Below are positions 1 through 9,279 of a stretch of 64,000 bases of DNA, one piece after another. Below the pieces are notes generated by a model that was given only the letters and a program-made list of their open reading frames with translations, was not told the DNA's origin and searched no databases. Origin of the DNA: Lachnospiraceae bacterium (GTDB lineage Bacteria; Bacillota; Clostridia; Lachnospirales; Lachnospiraceae); assembly GCA_017539565.1 (NCBI GenBank), contig JAFYCS010000106.1, positions 56,120 through 120,119 of the forward strand, given 5' to 3'. Every line of letters begins with the position of its first letter. The first letter of the stretch is position 1. The translations under genes were made by a program, and so were the position numbers.

Positions 1-2
1 GT

Positions 3-1733
3 AATGCTAAGATTATACGCCGCATATTGCACTACCTTAAGCCCTACTGGTTCTTTATGCTGTGTTCAGTGTTTTTTGCGGCGGTATCATCGCTGTTATC
101 TTTATATCTGCCGGTGCTTACCGGTCAGGCTGTGGATCTTCTTATCGATAAGGGACTGGTGGATATGGAAGCTTTAAAGGGGATCATCTTTAGGATGCTC
201 ATTATCATCGGCATATCCGCCCTTGGACAGTGGATAATGAACGCCTGCAATAATCATGTGGCATACTGCAGTGTGCGTGATATCAGAAAGAGCGCATTTG
301 CGCGTTTGCAGAAACTGCCCCTTTCCTATATGGACAGCCATCCCACCGGCGACAGCTTAAGCCGGCTGATAGCTGATGTTGATACCTTTGCCGACGGCCT
401 GCTCATGGGCTTTACCCAGTTCTTTACGGGGCTGCTGACAATAGTCGGAACATTGTTTTTAATGCTTTCGATCCATAAACTGGTGGCACTGGTGGTCATC
501 TGTTTAACACCTCTTTCGCTTTTTGTTGCGGGCTTTATAGCAAAGAATACCTCCAGCCTGTTTAAGAAACAGTCCGTGACCAAGGCTGTACAGACTTCCA
601 TAATCGATGAGATGATAGGCAATGAAAAGCTCGTTAAAGCATTCTCCCACGAAGCGGAGGCGGCAGCGGCATTTGATGAAAATAATGCAGAGCTTGAGAA
701 GGTGGCATTAAAGGCCATATTCTTCTCATCACTGACCAATCCTTCAACACGTTTTGTCAATAACCTGATATATGCCCTGGTGGCACTATTCGGAGGGTTC
801 GCTGTTATACGTGGTCATCTGAGCGTCGGAAGCCTTACCGCATTCCTAAGTTACGCAAACCAGTACACAAAGCCTTTTAATGAGATATCGGGTGTGGTAA
901 CGGAACTGCAGAATGCCATCACCTGTGCAGGCAGGGTGTTTGAGCTTGCTGATGAGCAGCCCCAGACCCCGGATAAGGAAGATGCTGCAGTGCTTGAGCA
1001 GGCTAAGGGAGGACTTAAGCTTGATGGTGTTAAGTTCTCTTATGTCGAGGATAAGCCGCTTATCACAGGTCTTGATCTGAATGTTAAGCCCGGTGAGAGA
1101 GTGGCTATCGTCGGACCTACCGGCTGCGGAAAAACGACACTCATTAATCTGCTTATGCGTTTTTATGACGTTAAAGGCGGAAGCATAGCTGTAGACGGAA
1201 AAGACATACGCGATTATACAAGGAAGTCGCTGCGTGCCAACTATGGCATGGTGCTTCAGGAAACCTGGCTTAAGCCCGGTACCATAAGGGATAACATCAC
1301 CCTTGGAAAGCCGGATGCCACGGATGAAGAAGTGATAGCTGCTGCAAAGAATTCCCATGCCCACAGCTTTATCATGCAGCTTCCCAAACAGTATGATACC
1401 GTGATAGGAGAGGAAGGCGGACAGCTGTCACAGGGACAGAAACAGCTTATATGCATAAGCCGTATAATGCTTTCCCTGCCGCCCATGCTGATCCTTGATG
1501 AAGCCACAAGCTCTATCGATACACGCACGGAATTAAAGATACAGGATGCATTCGCCAGAATGATGAAGGGAAGGACCAGCTTTATAGTCGCACACAGGCT
1601 TTCCACCATAAAAGAAGCGGATACCATTCTGGTCATGAAGGACGGAAATATAATCGAGCAGGGTGATCACAGGAGTCTGCTGAAAGCCGGCGGGTTCTAT
1701 TCGAAGTTATACCGCAGCCAGTATGAGATGTAA
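3..1733 (+). CDS. ABC exporter, fused permease and ATPase (5' end outside window)
   Basis: Exports an unknown substrate across the cytoplasmic membrane using ATP. The reading frame is open to the left edge, so the true start lies upstream; an internal TTG at 27 is probably not the start. The first ~300 visible residues hold the hydrophobic ABC exporter membrane domain. The ATPase follows, with Walker A GPTGCGKTT (near nt 1113), signature LSQGQKQ (near nt 1426) and Walker B MLILDEATSSID (near nt 1488), then the switch His in IVAHRLS. The degenerate signature (LSQGQ) is still functional-looking. Exporters of this type usually work as heterodimers, so a partner gene probably lies just upstream; this is inference. 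The stop is TAA at 1731-1733. Confidence 0.93.
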   Translation, partial: NAKIIRRILHYLKPYWFFMLCSVFFAAVSSLLSLYLPVLTGQAVDLLIDKGLVDMEALKGIIFRMLIIIGISALGQWIMNACNNHVAYCSVRDIRKSAFARLQKLPLSYMDSHPTGDSLSRLIADVDTFADGLLMGFTQFFTGLLTIVGTLFLMLSIHKLVALVVICLTPLSLFVAGFIAKNTSSLFKKQSVTKAVQTSIIDEMIGNEKLVKAFSHEAEAAAAFDENNAELEKVALKAIFFSSLTNPSTRFVNNLIYALVALFGGFAVIRGHLSVGSLTAFLSYANQYTKPFNEISGVVTELQNAITCAGRVFELADEQPQTPDKEDAAVLEQAKGGLKLDGVKFSYVEDKPLITGLDLNVKPGERVAIVGPTGCGKTTLINLLMRFYDVKGGSIAVDGKDIRDYTRKSLRANYGMVLQETWLKPGTIRDNITLGKPDATDEEVIAAAKNSHAHSFIMQLPKQYDTVIGEEGGQLSQGQKQLICISRIMLSLPPMLILDEATSSIDTRTELKIQDAFARMMKGRTSFIVAHRLSTIKEADTILVMKDGNIIEQGDHRSLLKAGGFYSKLYRSQYEM

Positions 1734-1742
1734 GGATAAACC

Positions 1743-2402
1743 TTACGGAAGTATCTGTGCGGAAGTCACATAGAACACTTCGCATGAACCGTTGCCGCTG
1801 TCGTAGCGGCTGGTGCTGGAATTCCAGATAAAGGTCTTTCCTCCCGGAGCACTTCCGCTTATATTCACCAGATAACCTTTAAGGTGCACATGGTCCCCGC
1901 GGCGGATCCTGCTTATGGTGCTTTTTACACTTCTGTCGGCAGCTATTATATGGGTGTTCGCAGATTGTATCGATACGGATGTCTCGGCATCGATACCGGG
2001 CAGGCAGGCGGGAGCGATCTCTTCGTAGGTATCGGCATACCAGTGATACCAGCGGCCGGACTGTCCCCAGTGGAAGTCTATGGATTTGTTGTATGCGGCT
2101 ACGGTACCCCATGCCAGTGCCAGATCTTTGGGGGCCAGCTTTCCGCCTATATCCGTTTCGGGATAGTTTTTTGTGTGTATCACAAGTGCTTCAATATCGT
2201 AAGCATATTCGTAATCAAAACTCATTTTCCACTGGCCCACAGTGCGTTCAAAGTGGCCGCTTTCCGGAGTCTGTACAGGCTCTCCCAGGCCGGCTACGGC
2301 ATTTCTGCGCCCGCTTTTATACACAAGGAAAAGAGCCAGGAGCACTAATGCTGCCGGGATGATATAAACGAATATGGAACGTTGTTTCTTATAGTAGTCC
2401 AT
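1743..2402 (-). CDS. membrane-anchored conserved hypothetical protein
   Basis: 219 residues with one N-terminal membrane segment (about residues 11-26, IFVYIIPAALVLLALFLVY) and a soluble, presumably extracellular remainder. The soluble part is rich in Trp, Tyr and Gly (HWGQSGRWYHWY) and ends in a motif SRYDSGNGSCEVFYV. The segment RRGDHVHLKGYLVNI looks like a small beta-barrel element. I recognise the pattern as a conserved family but cannot name a function. Convergent with the upstream ABC gene, 9 nt apart. The start ATG has no ribosome binding site in front; a promoter -10 box sits 6 nt away, so the mRNA may be leaderless. Confidence 0.75.
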   Translation of the reverse strand: MDYYKKQRSIFVYIIPAALVLLALFLVYKSGRRNAVAGLGEPVQTPESGHFERTVGQWKMSFDYEYAYDIEALVIHTKNYPETDIGGKLAPKDLALAWGTVAAYNKSIDFHWGQSGRWYHWYADTYEEIAPACLPGIDAETSVSIQSANTHIIAADRSVKSTISRIRRGDHVHLKGYLVNISGSAPGGKTFIWNSSTSRYDSGNGSCEVFYVTSAQILP

Positions 2403-2408
2403 AAATAT

Positions 2409-2437
2409 ACTATATCATGGATCAGCGCATTTGTCAG
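2409..2437 (-). promoter_or_regulatory. sigma-A promoter CTGACA-N17-TATAGT
   Basis: On the minus strand a CTGACA (2432-2437) and TATAGT (2409-2414) are separated by exactly 17 nt. Only 6 nt separate the -10 box from the ATG at 2402, so transcription would begin at or next to the start codon. Confidence 0.5.
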
Positions 2438-2444
2438 GCACTTG

Positions 2445-2783
2445 CTATAAGCAGGGGCGTATGTAAGTATTGAGGGCGGAAAATAAGCACCATACGGAGA
2501 GGGGAGTGTTGTGGTAATCGGAGTACAGCCGCTCAGTGCACATGGCCAGGATCACACCTTCGGCGTTATGTGCATAAAGCTCCGAGCCGGGATCGGTGAT
2601 CTGGGCACGTATCTGATCGTAATCGGTATCCAGAAGATCAAGATGCAGGCCGCAGGCTATGGCCTGTCCCCGGAGTGCCTGCGCAAGATGCTGGGTGGCA
2701 CAGTCTCCAAGCAGTACGTAGCGTACCTCGGGCAGGGAAGATGCATCCTGTCTGGATAACTTCTTTAATTCGATGAATTTCAT
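2445..2783 (-). pseudogene. N-terminal remnant of an FkbH-like HAD phosphatase
   Basis: The first ~90 residues match the N-terminal SGNH-like region of FkbH-type HAD-IIIC proteins as I know them: LKKLSRQD..LPEVRYVLLGDCATQHLAQALRG, then DYDQI..QI.DPGSELYAH and ILAMCTERLY. Full-length members have well over 500 residues and carry a HAD phosphatase domain with a DxDxT motif; here the frame stops after 112 residues and the HAD domain is absent. The last ~20 residues look out of register. The ATG overlaps the stop of the upstream SGNH-like gene by 4 nt (ATGA), the signature of a once-functional coupled operon. FkbH proteins normally load a glycerate-derived unit or act beside acyl carriers, so the two genes probably modified a surface polymer (inference). 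Confidence 0.65.
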
Positions 2784-3751
2784 TGTTTTCCCTCACAGTA
2801 GTTTTTGAGCGCGACAGCCAGATCGTGCGAGTACACTTTGGCATAAGGGCTTGTCAGATGCGAAGGGTGATTGTAAAAGCAATCCCTTGACATTATGGTG
2901 TCCTGCAGCCTGTTTATAAAATCTACATGCAGGCAGGAAGTGACTTCATCCTGAAACTCGTTAAGCTGCTCTTCGGTATTTATGATTATTACGTCCATGT
3001 AGGGAGCGTAAGCTATGACAAAGGTTATATCGTTTTTCTTACACCATTCGGAGAATTCGTTAAGCTGATCCACCGTCTTAAGATCCACATCATCCATCTC
3101 GATGGATTCATAAGCTCCGGTAAAGCCTGCCATGGCCGGCAGTGGAACAGGGCGGTCTATGGTCATATTTCCGTTTTCGTCAAAAGAATCGATGGAATAT
3201 ACCTGCTTCTTTTTGGCAAGTTTTGATTCGGCCCAGATAACGGGCTTGCCCAGCGTGAGTGTATACAGCTTGCGCCAGATCAGGTTGCTGCGGCTGTCCT
3301 TCAGACCGTCGCGTTTCTGGATGTAGGACATGAGCATTTCCTTGTCGGATTCAAGTGCGGCACATATGGCTACCGTGTCCTCCATGCTGTGATTGGCCGT
3401 GCCCAGCATATAGACTATAGTGTCTCCGGGCTGTGCGGTTTCATAAAGTATATCTATGAGTATCGGGATACCCATGCTGGCTTCCACGCCAAGAATCTGG
3501 GTCTTCCGGCCCAGGACACTCTCCATTTCCGCATTATCGATACTGAAAGGAACATAGGATGCACCGAAGACTATGACTTCATCATCACTTTCAGCGCTGA
3601 GGGCTTTTGCCTGCAGCATCAGCGCGTGTTCGAAGGAAGCGTCATATGCATTGGGAAAATCCGGATCCAGCCAGAGTACGTCGAAAAGGACCTGCCTTAA
3701 GACAAAGCAGAGCACAAAGACCAGTAAAGCCTTGAGAGCAAGTTTGAGCAT
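2780..3751 (-). CDS. membrane-anchored DltD/SGNH-like protein
   Basis: About 323 residues from the ATG at 3751. One N-terminal membrane segment (LALKALLVFVLCFVLRQVLF) is followed by an extracytoplasmic domain with VIVFGASYVPFSID, a GxS-type block near residue 60 resembling block I of SGNH hydrolases and DltD. A late block FYNHPSHLTSPYAKVYSHDLA resembles the Asp/Asn-x-x-His block. It may transfer or remove an acyl group on a surface polymer, as in DltD or AlgX-like proteins; this is inference. An in-frame ATG at 3790 exists, but it would add a hydrophilic stretch antisense to the neighbouring pseudogene, so 3751 is preferred. Translationally coupled to the FkbH remnant downstream. Confidence 0.7.
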   Translation of the reverse strand: MLKLALKALLVFVLCFVLRQVLFDVLWLDPDFPNAYDASFEHALMLQAKALSAESDDEVIVFGASYVPFSIDNAEMESVLGRKTQILGVEASMGIPILIDILYETAQPGDTIVYMLGTANHSMEDTVAICAALESDKEMLMSYIQKRDGLKDSRSNLIWRKLYTLTLGKPVIWAESKLAKKKQVYSIDSFDENGNMTIDRPVPLPAMAGFTGAYESIEMDDVDLKTVDQLNEFSEWCKKNDITFVIAYAPYMDVIIINTEEQLNEFQDEVTSCLHVDFINRLQDTIMSRDCFYNHPSHLTSPYAKVYSHDLAVALKNYCEGKQ

Positions 3752-3758
3752 TCCCTTT

Positions 3759-4761
3759 ATGCATATGGCTTCGGCCGGCTGGATAAGCACCAGCTTAAAC
3801 TATCTCTGGCCCTTTGCCCTGGCATCATATGTGATAGCCACGCAGATCAGGGCTATCCGCGGGGAAAAGCCGGGGATGAGGGAGTACATCCTTTCCGTTA
3901 TTGCTTTTATCTATGCGGCAAACTCGGAGCTGTGTGCCGTATTTACCATACTCTGCATTGCAGGTTGTGTGGTATATAAGCGCCTGGCGCATTCGGAGAG
4001 AAAGACTGTCGATGCTTTTGAGGCCGTCATACTGATCATAGCGGTGGCGGAGATGGCCTTTGCTTTTTCGGCTCCCGGTAATGCGGTGCGTTCCGCAACA
4101 GAGGTGCGCTGGATGCCGGAGTTCCCCCGATCTTTCCCTTTTAAGAAAAGGTATGCTCTGCGGTATATTCGTGTTTGAGCATTTTGTCGCGATACCCGAT
4201 GTGATATTTTTCTTTTTTGCCGTTATGCTTCTGATCGCGGGATACGGGAAGGAGAGGAAGCTGTGGCAGAAAGCCGTAGCGGCGCTGCCTCTTCTGACCG
4301 ACATCGTGTTTACTTCGTACTATTTTGTAAAGGATTTTATCATCGGTAAAAAGAGGGAATATGATTATTCTTATCCTACGGTGTATCCGGGGGAACGATC
4401 GGAAGTCATTCTTCAGATACTGGAACTGGCCGGTCTTATAATTTTTCTGGCAGCTTCGATAGTCACCCTGTTTATAATATTTGACGATATGAAGAGGCGC
4501 TTCGTATCCCTGTGGTTTCTGGGCAGTGCCTTTGCGGTAAGGATGTCGCTCATGCTTTCGGCGACCATGTTCTCATCCTGGCACCGCACCCTTATATATC
4601 TGTATTTCGCCATGATATGCGTATCATGCATGATGCTGGATGTGATCAGAAAAAGGGAGAAAAATCCCGTTCTGATACGTATCCTTTGTGTATTCACCAT
4701 AGTCTGCGGTATAGGTGTAAACCTGTTCCTTACGGTGGGGCACCAGTTAAGAAGGAGATAA
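3759..4761 (+). pseudogene. truncated and frameshifted polytopic membrane protein (DUF6056-like)
   Basis: Two + frames join into one hydrophobic protein. The first part (from 3759) carries the conserved-looking GWISTSLNYLWPFALASYV and AANSELCAV segments; the second (to 4761) has several membrane helices. The join requires a shift at a run of five C (4124-4128): reading through gives EFP then PDLSLLRKG in the other frame. The N-terminal part is missing, because the recognisable region begins right where the divergent minus-strand gene starts (3751). The Asn-Tyr-x-Trp and NSE motifs recall membrane proteins of the DUF6056/glucosyltransferase type. Either a decayed gene or a 5' deletion plus a homopolymer sequencing error; the missing 5' end argues for real decay. 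Confidence 0.6.
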
Positions 4762-4762
4762 G

Positions 4763-4791
4763 TTGAATATCATTGTGCAGAGTGCTATAAT
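4763..4791 (+). promoter_or_regulatory. argS promoter TTGAAT-N17-TATAAT
   Basis: TTGAAT (4763-4768) and TATAAT (4786-4791) with 17-nt spacing. The leader to the ATG at 4822 is only about 24 nt, so there is no room for a T-box. Confidence 0.7.
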
Positions 4792-4821
4792 ATAAAACCA
4801 TTAAACGGAGGAAAAGAACAA

Positions 4822-6570
4822 ATGATAAACATGATCGAAAATGCGATGTCACAGATAAGGGACATCCTGAATAACAGTTACAGGGAACTGGCAGCCGAAG
4901 GCGTGTTCATCGAGAGTGATGAGCTGGAGATGAACGTGGAGATACCGGCTGATACCAATAACGGGGATTTTGCTTCATACTTTGCACTGACAGCGGCAAA
5001 GAAGCTGCGCAAGGCACCCAGGATGATCGCGGATGCTGTAGTGGAGCGCGCTAAACTTGACGGCAGCTATTTTAATAAGGTTGAAGTAGCAGGACCCGGC
5101 TTCATAAATTTCTTTGTTGATAAGAAATGGTATTCGGAAGTCCTGAATGCCATAGAGAGCGAGAAGGAAAGCTACGGCAGCAGCGATAAGGGAAAGGGAG
5201 CGAAGATCAACGTTGAGTTCGTATCCGCCAATCCTACCGGACCCATGCATATCGGTAATGCCCGCGGCGGTGTGCTGGGAGATACCCTTGCCAACCTGCT
5301 TAAGAAGACGGGATATGATGTATCCAAGGAATTCTATGTAAATGATGCCGGCAACCAGGTCAACAAGTTTGCCGTATCCATAAACGGAAGATATATGCAG
5401 ATCATCTACGGAGAGGACGGTTTTGAGTTCCCCGAGGACTGCTATCAGGGCGATGATATCAAGGAACTGGCTCAGGCGCTTTACGATGAGCACGGAAAGA
5501 AGCTCCTTGATATGGAAGAGGCAGAGAGACTGCAGTTCATGGCGGACTTCGGTTTAAAGACCAATATCCCCCTGATGAAGAGGGATCTGCTGAAATACAG
5601 GGTAAGCTATGATACCTGGTTTCTGGAGTCATCGCTTCACGAATCCGGCCTGGTGGCGGATACCGTGCAGAAGCTGACAGACAAGGGGCTTACCTATGAG
5701 AAGGACGGTGCCCTTTGGCTTAAGACCACCGAGCTTCTGGTTGACAAGTATACCAAAGAAGGAAAAACTCCCGAGCAGATAGAGAATCTCAATCTGAAGG
5801 ATGATGTACTCAAGCGTTCAAACGGCTTCTATACATATTTTGCTGCTGATATAGCTTATCACCGCAACAAGTTTGACCGCGGATTTACCAAAGCCATAAA
5901 CATCTGGGGCGCAGACCACTTCGGACATGTGGCACGTCTGCAGGCTGCATTGGACGGACTGGGCCTGGACGGATCGGGCAAGCTGGTGATAGTGCTGATG
6001 CACCTTGTAAATCTGGTGCAGAACGGTGAGCAGGTAAGAATGTCAAAGCGTTCCGGAAAGGCTATTGCTTTAAGGGACCTTCTGGATGAGATAAGTGTTG
6101 ATGCGGCAAGATATTTCTTCAACAGCCGTGCAGCAGCAAGTGCAATAGATTTCGACCTGGATCTGGCTGTAAAGAATGATTCCGATAATCCGGTATATTA
6201 CATACAGTATGCATATGCAAGGATCAATTCTCTGGTCAATAACGTATGTTCCGAAGAGGAAAAGGCCGGTATGGACTTTGCTTCCATCGATACATCGGTG
6301 CTCACCCAGGAGTCGGAGATCAACCTGATAAAGTGTCTGGCACGCTTCCCTGAAGTGATGTCTGTAGCTTCCGATGAGCTGGATCCTTCACATATCAACA
6401 GGTATCTGCTTGATGTGGCAGGAGAGTTCCACCGCTTCTATACGGCCAACAGGATAAAAGGCGAAGAGGAAAGCATACGTAACGCCCGCCTTAAGATGGT
6501 CGACTGTACCAGGATAGTACTTAAGAACGGAATGGAGATACTGGGTCTGGATCTTCCGGAAAAGATGTAG
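4822..6570 (+). CDS. argS: arginyl-tRNA synthetase
   Basis: Charges tRNA-Arg with arginine in the cytoplasm. 582 residues, near the family norm. The N-terminal Arg-tRNA synthetase domain comes first; the class I HIGH motif is HIGN inside ANPTGPMHIGNARGG (residues ~136-150). The KMSK-like loop is MSKRSGKAIAL (~407-417). The C-terminal DALR anticodon-binding domain ends with YTANRIKGEEES and the typical LKNGMEILGL tail. A strong ribosome binding site (CGGAGGAAAAG) precedes the ATG. It has its own promoter and an intrinsic terminator, so it is a monocistronic unit. Confidence 0.98.
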   Translation: MINMIENAMSQIRDILNNSYRELAAEGVFIESDELEMNVEIPADTNNGDFASYFALTAAKKLRKAPRMIADAVVERAKLDGSYFNKVEVAGPGFINFFVDKKWYSEVLNAIESEKESYGSSDKGKGAKINVEFVSANPTGPMHIGNARGGVLGDTLANLLKKTGYDVSKEFYVNDAGNQVNKFAVSINGRYMQIIYGEDGFEFPEDCYQGDDIKELAQALYDEHGKKLLDMEEAERLQFMADFGLKTNIPLMKRDLLKYRVSYDTWFLESSLHESGLVADTVQKLTDKGLTYEKDGALWLKTTELLVDKYTKEGKTPEQIENLNLKDDVLKRSNGFYTYFAADIAYHRNKFDRGFTKAINIWGADHFGHVARLQAALDGLGLDGSGKLVIVLMHLVNLVQNGEQVRMSKRSGKAIALRDLLDEISVDAARYFFNSRAAASAIDFDLDLAVKNDSDNPVYYIQYAYARINSLVNNVCSEEEKAGMDFASIDTSVLTQESEINLIKCLARFPEVMSVASDELDPSHINRYLLDVAGEFHRFYTANRIKGEEESIRNARLKMVDCTRIVLKNGMEILGLDLPEKM

Positions 6571-6583
6571 GGTCAGGATAACG

Positions 6584-6615
6584 GTCCTCCTCCGATAACG
6601 GAGGAGGACTTTTTT
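6584..6615 (+). terminator. intrinsic terminator of argS
   Basis: Perfect 11-bp stem GTCCTCCTCCG / CGGAGGAGGAC around a 4-nt ATAA loop, followed by six T. It lies 13 nt after the argS stop. Confidence 0.95.
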
Positions 6616-6636
6616 GAAATACGGCAGAAAGCATAG

Positions 6637-7410
6637 ATGGAATCCCAAGATTTAAAAAGGCAAAACAGGATAAAGGCACTGAGGACATCGGTTGTGCATG
6701 CGGCTCCAGCAGTAAAGAGCAATGCAAAGAATCCGCTGGCTTTCCTGCGCCCCTACAGGGGGGTATTCATCGCCCTTGCGATATTTCTGCTGGGCAGTAC
6801 CATACTGAACCGCATAGCGGTATCGGATAATGGCTATGTATTTACTGATCACCTTGAGGAATGTGCGCTGGTCATCAGCTCGCCGGGCGGGGACAGTGTA
6901 AAGCTCACGATGGGGGATCTGGCCAGATATATAATGCGGGTGGAAAGAGAAGGGGATGTCCATGCCAGGGCATATGACGAAAAAGATCCCACGGCCTACT
7001 GGAAGCTGCGTGTGAGTACGGCAAAAGAAGCGGCATATATCTCAGGGATGGCCAAACAGACGGTCTTTGATTATGCCGTGAGGGATGCCATATATGCTGT
7101 GGAGGCGCAGCGCGCCGGCTTTACTATAGACGAAGAAACATTAGAGAACATTCATTACGATGCCGAAAGGGAATACTTTAATATGTCCGAAAAGGAGAAA
7201 AACTCCACCGGGCTGACCATAGAGGGCATCGAAGAAAATATGAAAAAAGAAACACTTGTACGTGAATATATGATATACTTAAATGATGCGGTCAGCGGTG
7301 GTGTGGACGTTGGGAGTGATTATTACGAGGGGCTTAAGCAGACCTACACGATCGACGAGGATACTGCGGTAACGGGACCGCTGCGTTTGGGTTATGTGAC
7401 CATTAACTGA
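6637..7410 (+). CDS. membrane-anchored hypothetical protein, foldase-like
   Basis: 257 residues. A basic cytoplasmic N-terminus of ~45 residues is followed by one membrane segment (about residues 46-62, VFIALAIFLLGSTILN) and a helical extracytoplasmic domain. The order of elements (KLTMGDLARYIMRVE, then ISGMAKQTVFDYAVRDAIYAVEAQRAGFTIDEETL) resembles the N-terminal helical region of SurA/PrsA-type foldases, but no parvulin prolyl-isomerase domain follows. Function unknown. It follows the argS terminator and lacks a good ribosome binding site or clear promoter. It lies 15 nt before glgB. Confidence 0.7.
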   Translation: MESQDLKRQNRIKALRTSVVHAAPAVKSNAKNPLAFLRPYRGVFIALAIFLLGSTILNRIAVSDNGYVFTDHLEECALVISSPGGDSVKLTMGDLARYIMRVEREGDVHARAYDEKDPTAYWKLRVSTAKEAAYISGMAKQTVFDYAVRDAIYAVEAQRAGFTIDEETLENIHYDAEREYFNMSEKEKNSTGLTIEGIEENMKKETLVREYMIYLNDAVSGGVDVGSDYYEGLKQTYTIDEDTAVTGPLRLGYVTIN

Positions 7411-7425
7411 CAAAGGAGATAAAAG

Positions 7426-9279
7426 ATGAACAAGGATGTGCTGATGCGGGAATTCATGGAAGGATCCGCGCTTAAGGCGTATGAATACTTCGGAGCCCAT
7501 GTATCAAAAAGCGGGACGGTATTCAGGACCTATGCTCCCGGAGCAAGGGGAGTAAATCTTTTCGGGGATTTTAACGGCTGGACAGAAGAGCCGATGGAAC
7601 GTGATGACATAGGAGTATGGAGCATCACGATAAAGAACGCCAAACCCGGAGATCTTTACAAATACGTGATCTACGGGGATAACGGCTGGAGGGCCGAGCA
7701 TGCCGATCCTTATGCCTTCGGTGCGGAGTTAAGGCCCGGCAGTGCATCCAAGATTGTAGATCTTAAGACATACAGTTTCAGTGATGACGAATGGATCAAA
7801 AATCGCAGTGACTGCAAGGATAAGCCGATGTCCATATATGAGGCGCATCTGGGAGCGTTTAAGCGTAATCCCAATGAAGAACACGGCTGGTACAGCTACC
7901 GTGAGATAGCAGCGCCTCTTATCGAGCATGCAAAGAAGAGCGGCTATACCCATATAGAACTCATGCCCCTGTGCGAATATCCTTATGACGGATCCTGGGG
8001 CTACCAGCTGACGGGATACTTTGCACCTACCAGCCGTTACGGCAGCGCAGCGGATCTTAAGTATCTTGTGGATGAGTGCCACAAGGCGGAACTGGGCGTG
8101 ATCATGGATTATGTTCCGGTGCATTTTGCCCTGGATGACTTCGCTATGAAGCTTTATGATACCACAAGGCTGTATGAGGATTATCGTGACAGCCAGTGGG
8201 GAACCTGCGTATTTAACCATAAAAGACCGGAAGTGGTGAGTTTTCTGTTATCCGCAGCCGATTACTGGATAAGTGAGTTCCACTTTGACGGACTCAGGGT
8301 GGATGCGGTGAGCTGTCTGATCTACAACGACGGTGAGCAGGGCAGGGGAGAAAATCCCGCAGGCATGGCTTTTACAAGAAAGCTCACTACGATGATAAAG
8401 AAGAAATATCCGAAGGTAATGCTCTTTGCCGAGGATTCGTCTTCGTGGCAGGGCGGGGTCACAAAACCGGTTGCCGAAGGCGGCCTGGGCTTTGATTACA
8501 AGTGGGATATGGGCTGGATGTATGACAGCCTTTATTTCCTCTCATTGCCCGCAGAGCAGAGAAAAGCCAATTACCACAAACTTACTTTTTCAATGTGGTA
8601 TTATTATACGGAGCGCTTTATCCTTTCACTCTCTCACGATGAGGTGGTGGGCGGAAAAGGCACCATACTTGAAAAGATGCATGGCAGCGAAGAAGAGAAG
8701 TTTGCCCAGATAAGGACTTATTACGCGTATATGTATATGCATCCCGGCAAGAAGCTTTCCTTCATGGGAAATGAGCTGGGAGAGCGCACGGAGTGGAATG
8801 AATCCAGGGAGGTCGAGTTTGAGCTCCTTAAGGAGAAGCAGCACAAAGGCCTTTACGATTGTGTATGCGATCTGCAGAGGTTTTATAAGAATAACGAAGT
8901 AATGTATGCGCGGGAGTATGAGCGCGACAATTATGAGTGGCTGTACTGCCGGGATGATTCGGAACTGCTTTATGTTATGAAGCGCATGGATAAGAAAAAA
9001 GCTTATGTATGCGTGATAAACTTCGGCAGGAACAGCATACTTGATTTTAAACTGGCACTGGATAAGCCCGAAGAAGTCGAAGCAGAAGCTGCGGAAGCAG
9101 GGGCTAAGAAAAAGAAGAAAGCTAAAAAGAAGGATGAGAGCTGGAAGAGCGTATTCTGCAGCGAATGGCAGCAGTACGGCGGCAGCCTGTCACCTGCCAG
9201 GGAGACCATTACTTCGAAAGACCGTGTGATGGAACTCAATATCCCGGGCTACTGTGCGATCATATATGAGGTTGTGTAA
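7426..9279 (+). CDS. glgB: 1,4-alpha-glucan branching enzyme
   Basis: Makes alpha-1,6 branches in glycogen. 617 residues: an N-terminal CBM48-like module (FRTYAPGARGVNLFGDFNGW), then the GH13 barrel. Catalytic regions seen are DGLRVDAVS (nucleophile Asp, ~residue 293), FAEDSS (acid Glu, ~334) and SHDEVVGGKGT (~403). Oddity: the C-terminal beta domain carries a low-complexity insert of Glu/Ala then Lys (AKKKKKAKKKDESW, around residues 547-576). No other glg genes are near; instead PilZ and PH-domain genes follow directly, the first with no spacing. Ribosome binding site AAAGGAG before the ATG. Confidence 0.95.
   Translation: MNKDVLMREFMEGSALKAYEYFGAHVSKSGTVFRTYAPGARGVNLFGDFNGWTEEPMERDDIGVWSITIKNAKPGDLYKYVIYGDNGWRAEHADPYAFGAELRPGSASKIVDLKTYSFSDDEWIKNRSDCKDKPMSIYEAHLGAFKRNPNEEHGWYSYREIAAPLIEHAKKSGYTHIELMPLCEYPYDGSWGYQLTGYFAPTSRYGSAADLKYLVDECHKAELGVIMDYVPVHFALDDFAMKLYDTTRLYEDYRDSQWGTCVFNHKRPEVVSFLLSAADYWISEFHFDGLRVDAVSCLIYNDGEQGRGENPAGMAFTRKLTTMIKKKYPKVMLFAEDSSSWQGGVTKPVAEGGLGFDYKWDMGWMYDSLYFLSLPAEQRKANYHKLTFSMWYYYTERFILSLSHDEVVGGKGTILEKMHGSEEEKFAQIRTYYAYMYMHPGKKLSFMGNELGERTEWNESREVEFELLKEKQHKGLYDCVCDLQRFYKNNEVMYAREYERDNYEWLYCRDDSELLYVMKRMDKKKAYVCVINFGRNSILDFKLALDKPEEVEAEAAEAGAKKKKKAKKKDESWKSVFCSEWQQYGGSLSPARETITSKDRVMELNIPGYCAIIYEVV

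Noticed and set aside
3573..3758. N-terminal part of the + frame before 3759, MTSSSLSALRAF...
   Set aside because: Antisense of the SGNH/DltD-like gene and Ser/Lys-rich shadow composition; only the part from 3759 matches the membrane protein.
4792..4821. T-box or leader regulation of argS
   Set aside because: Only ~24 nt lie between the promoter's start point and the ATG, too short for a T-box.
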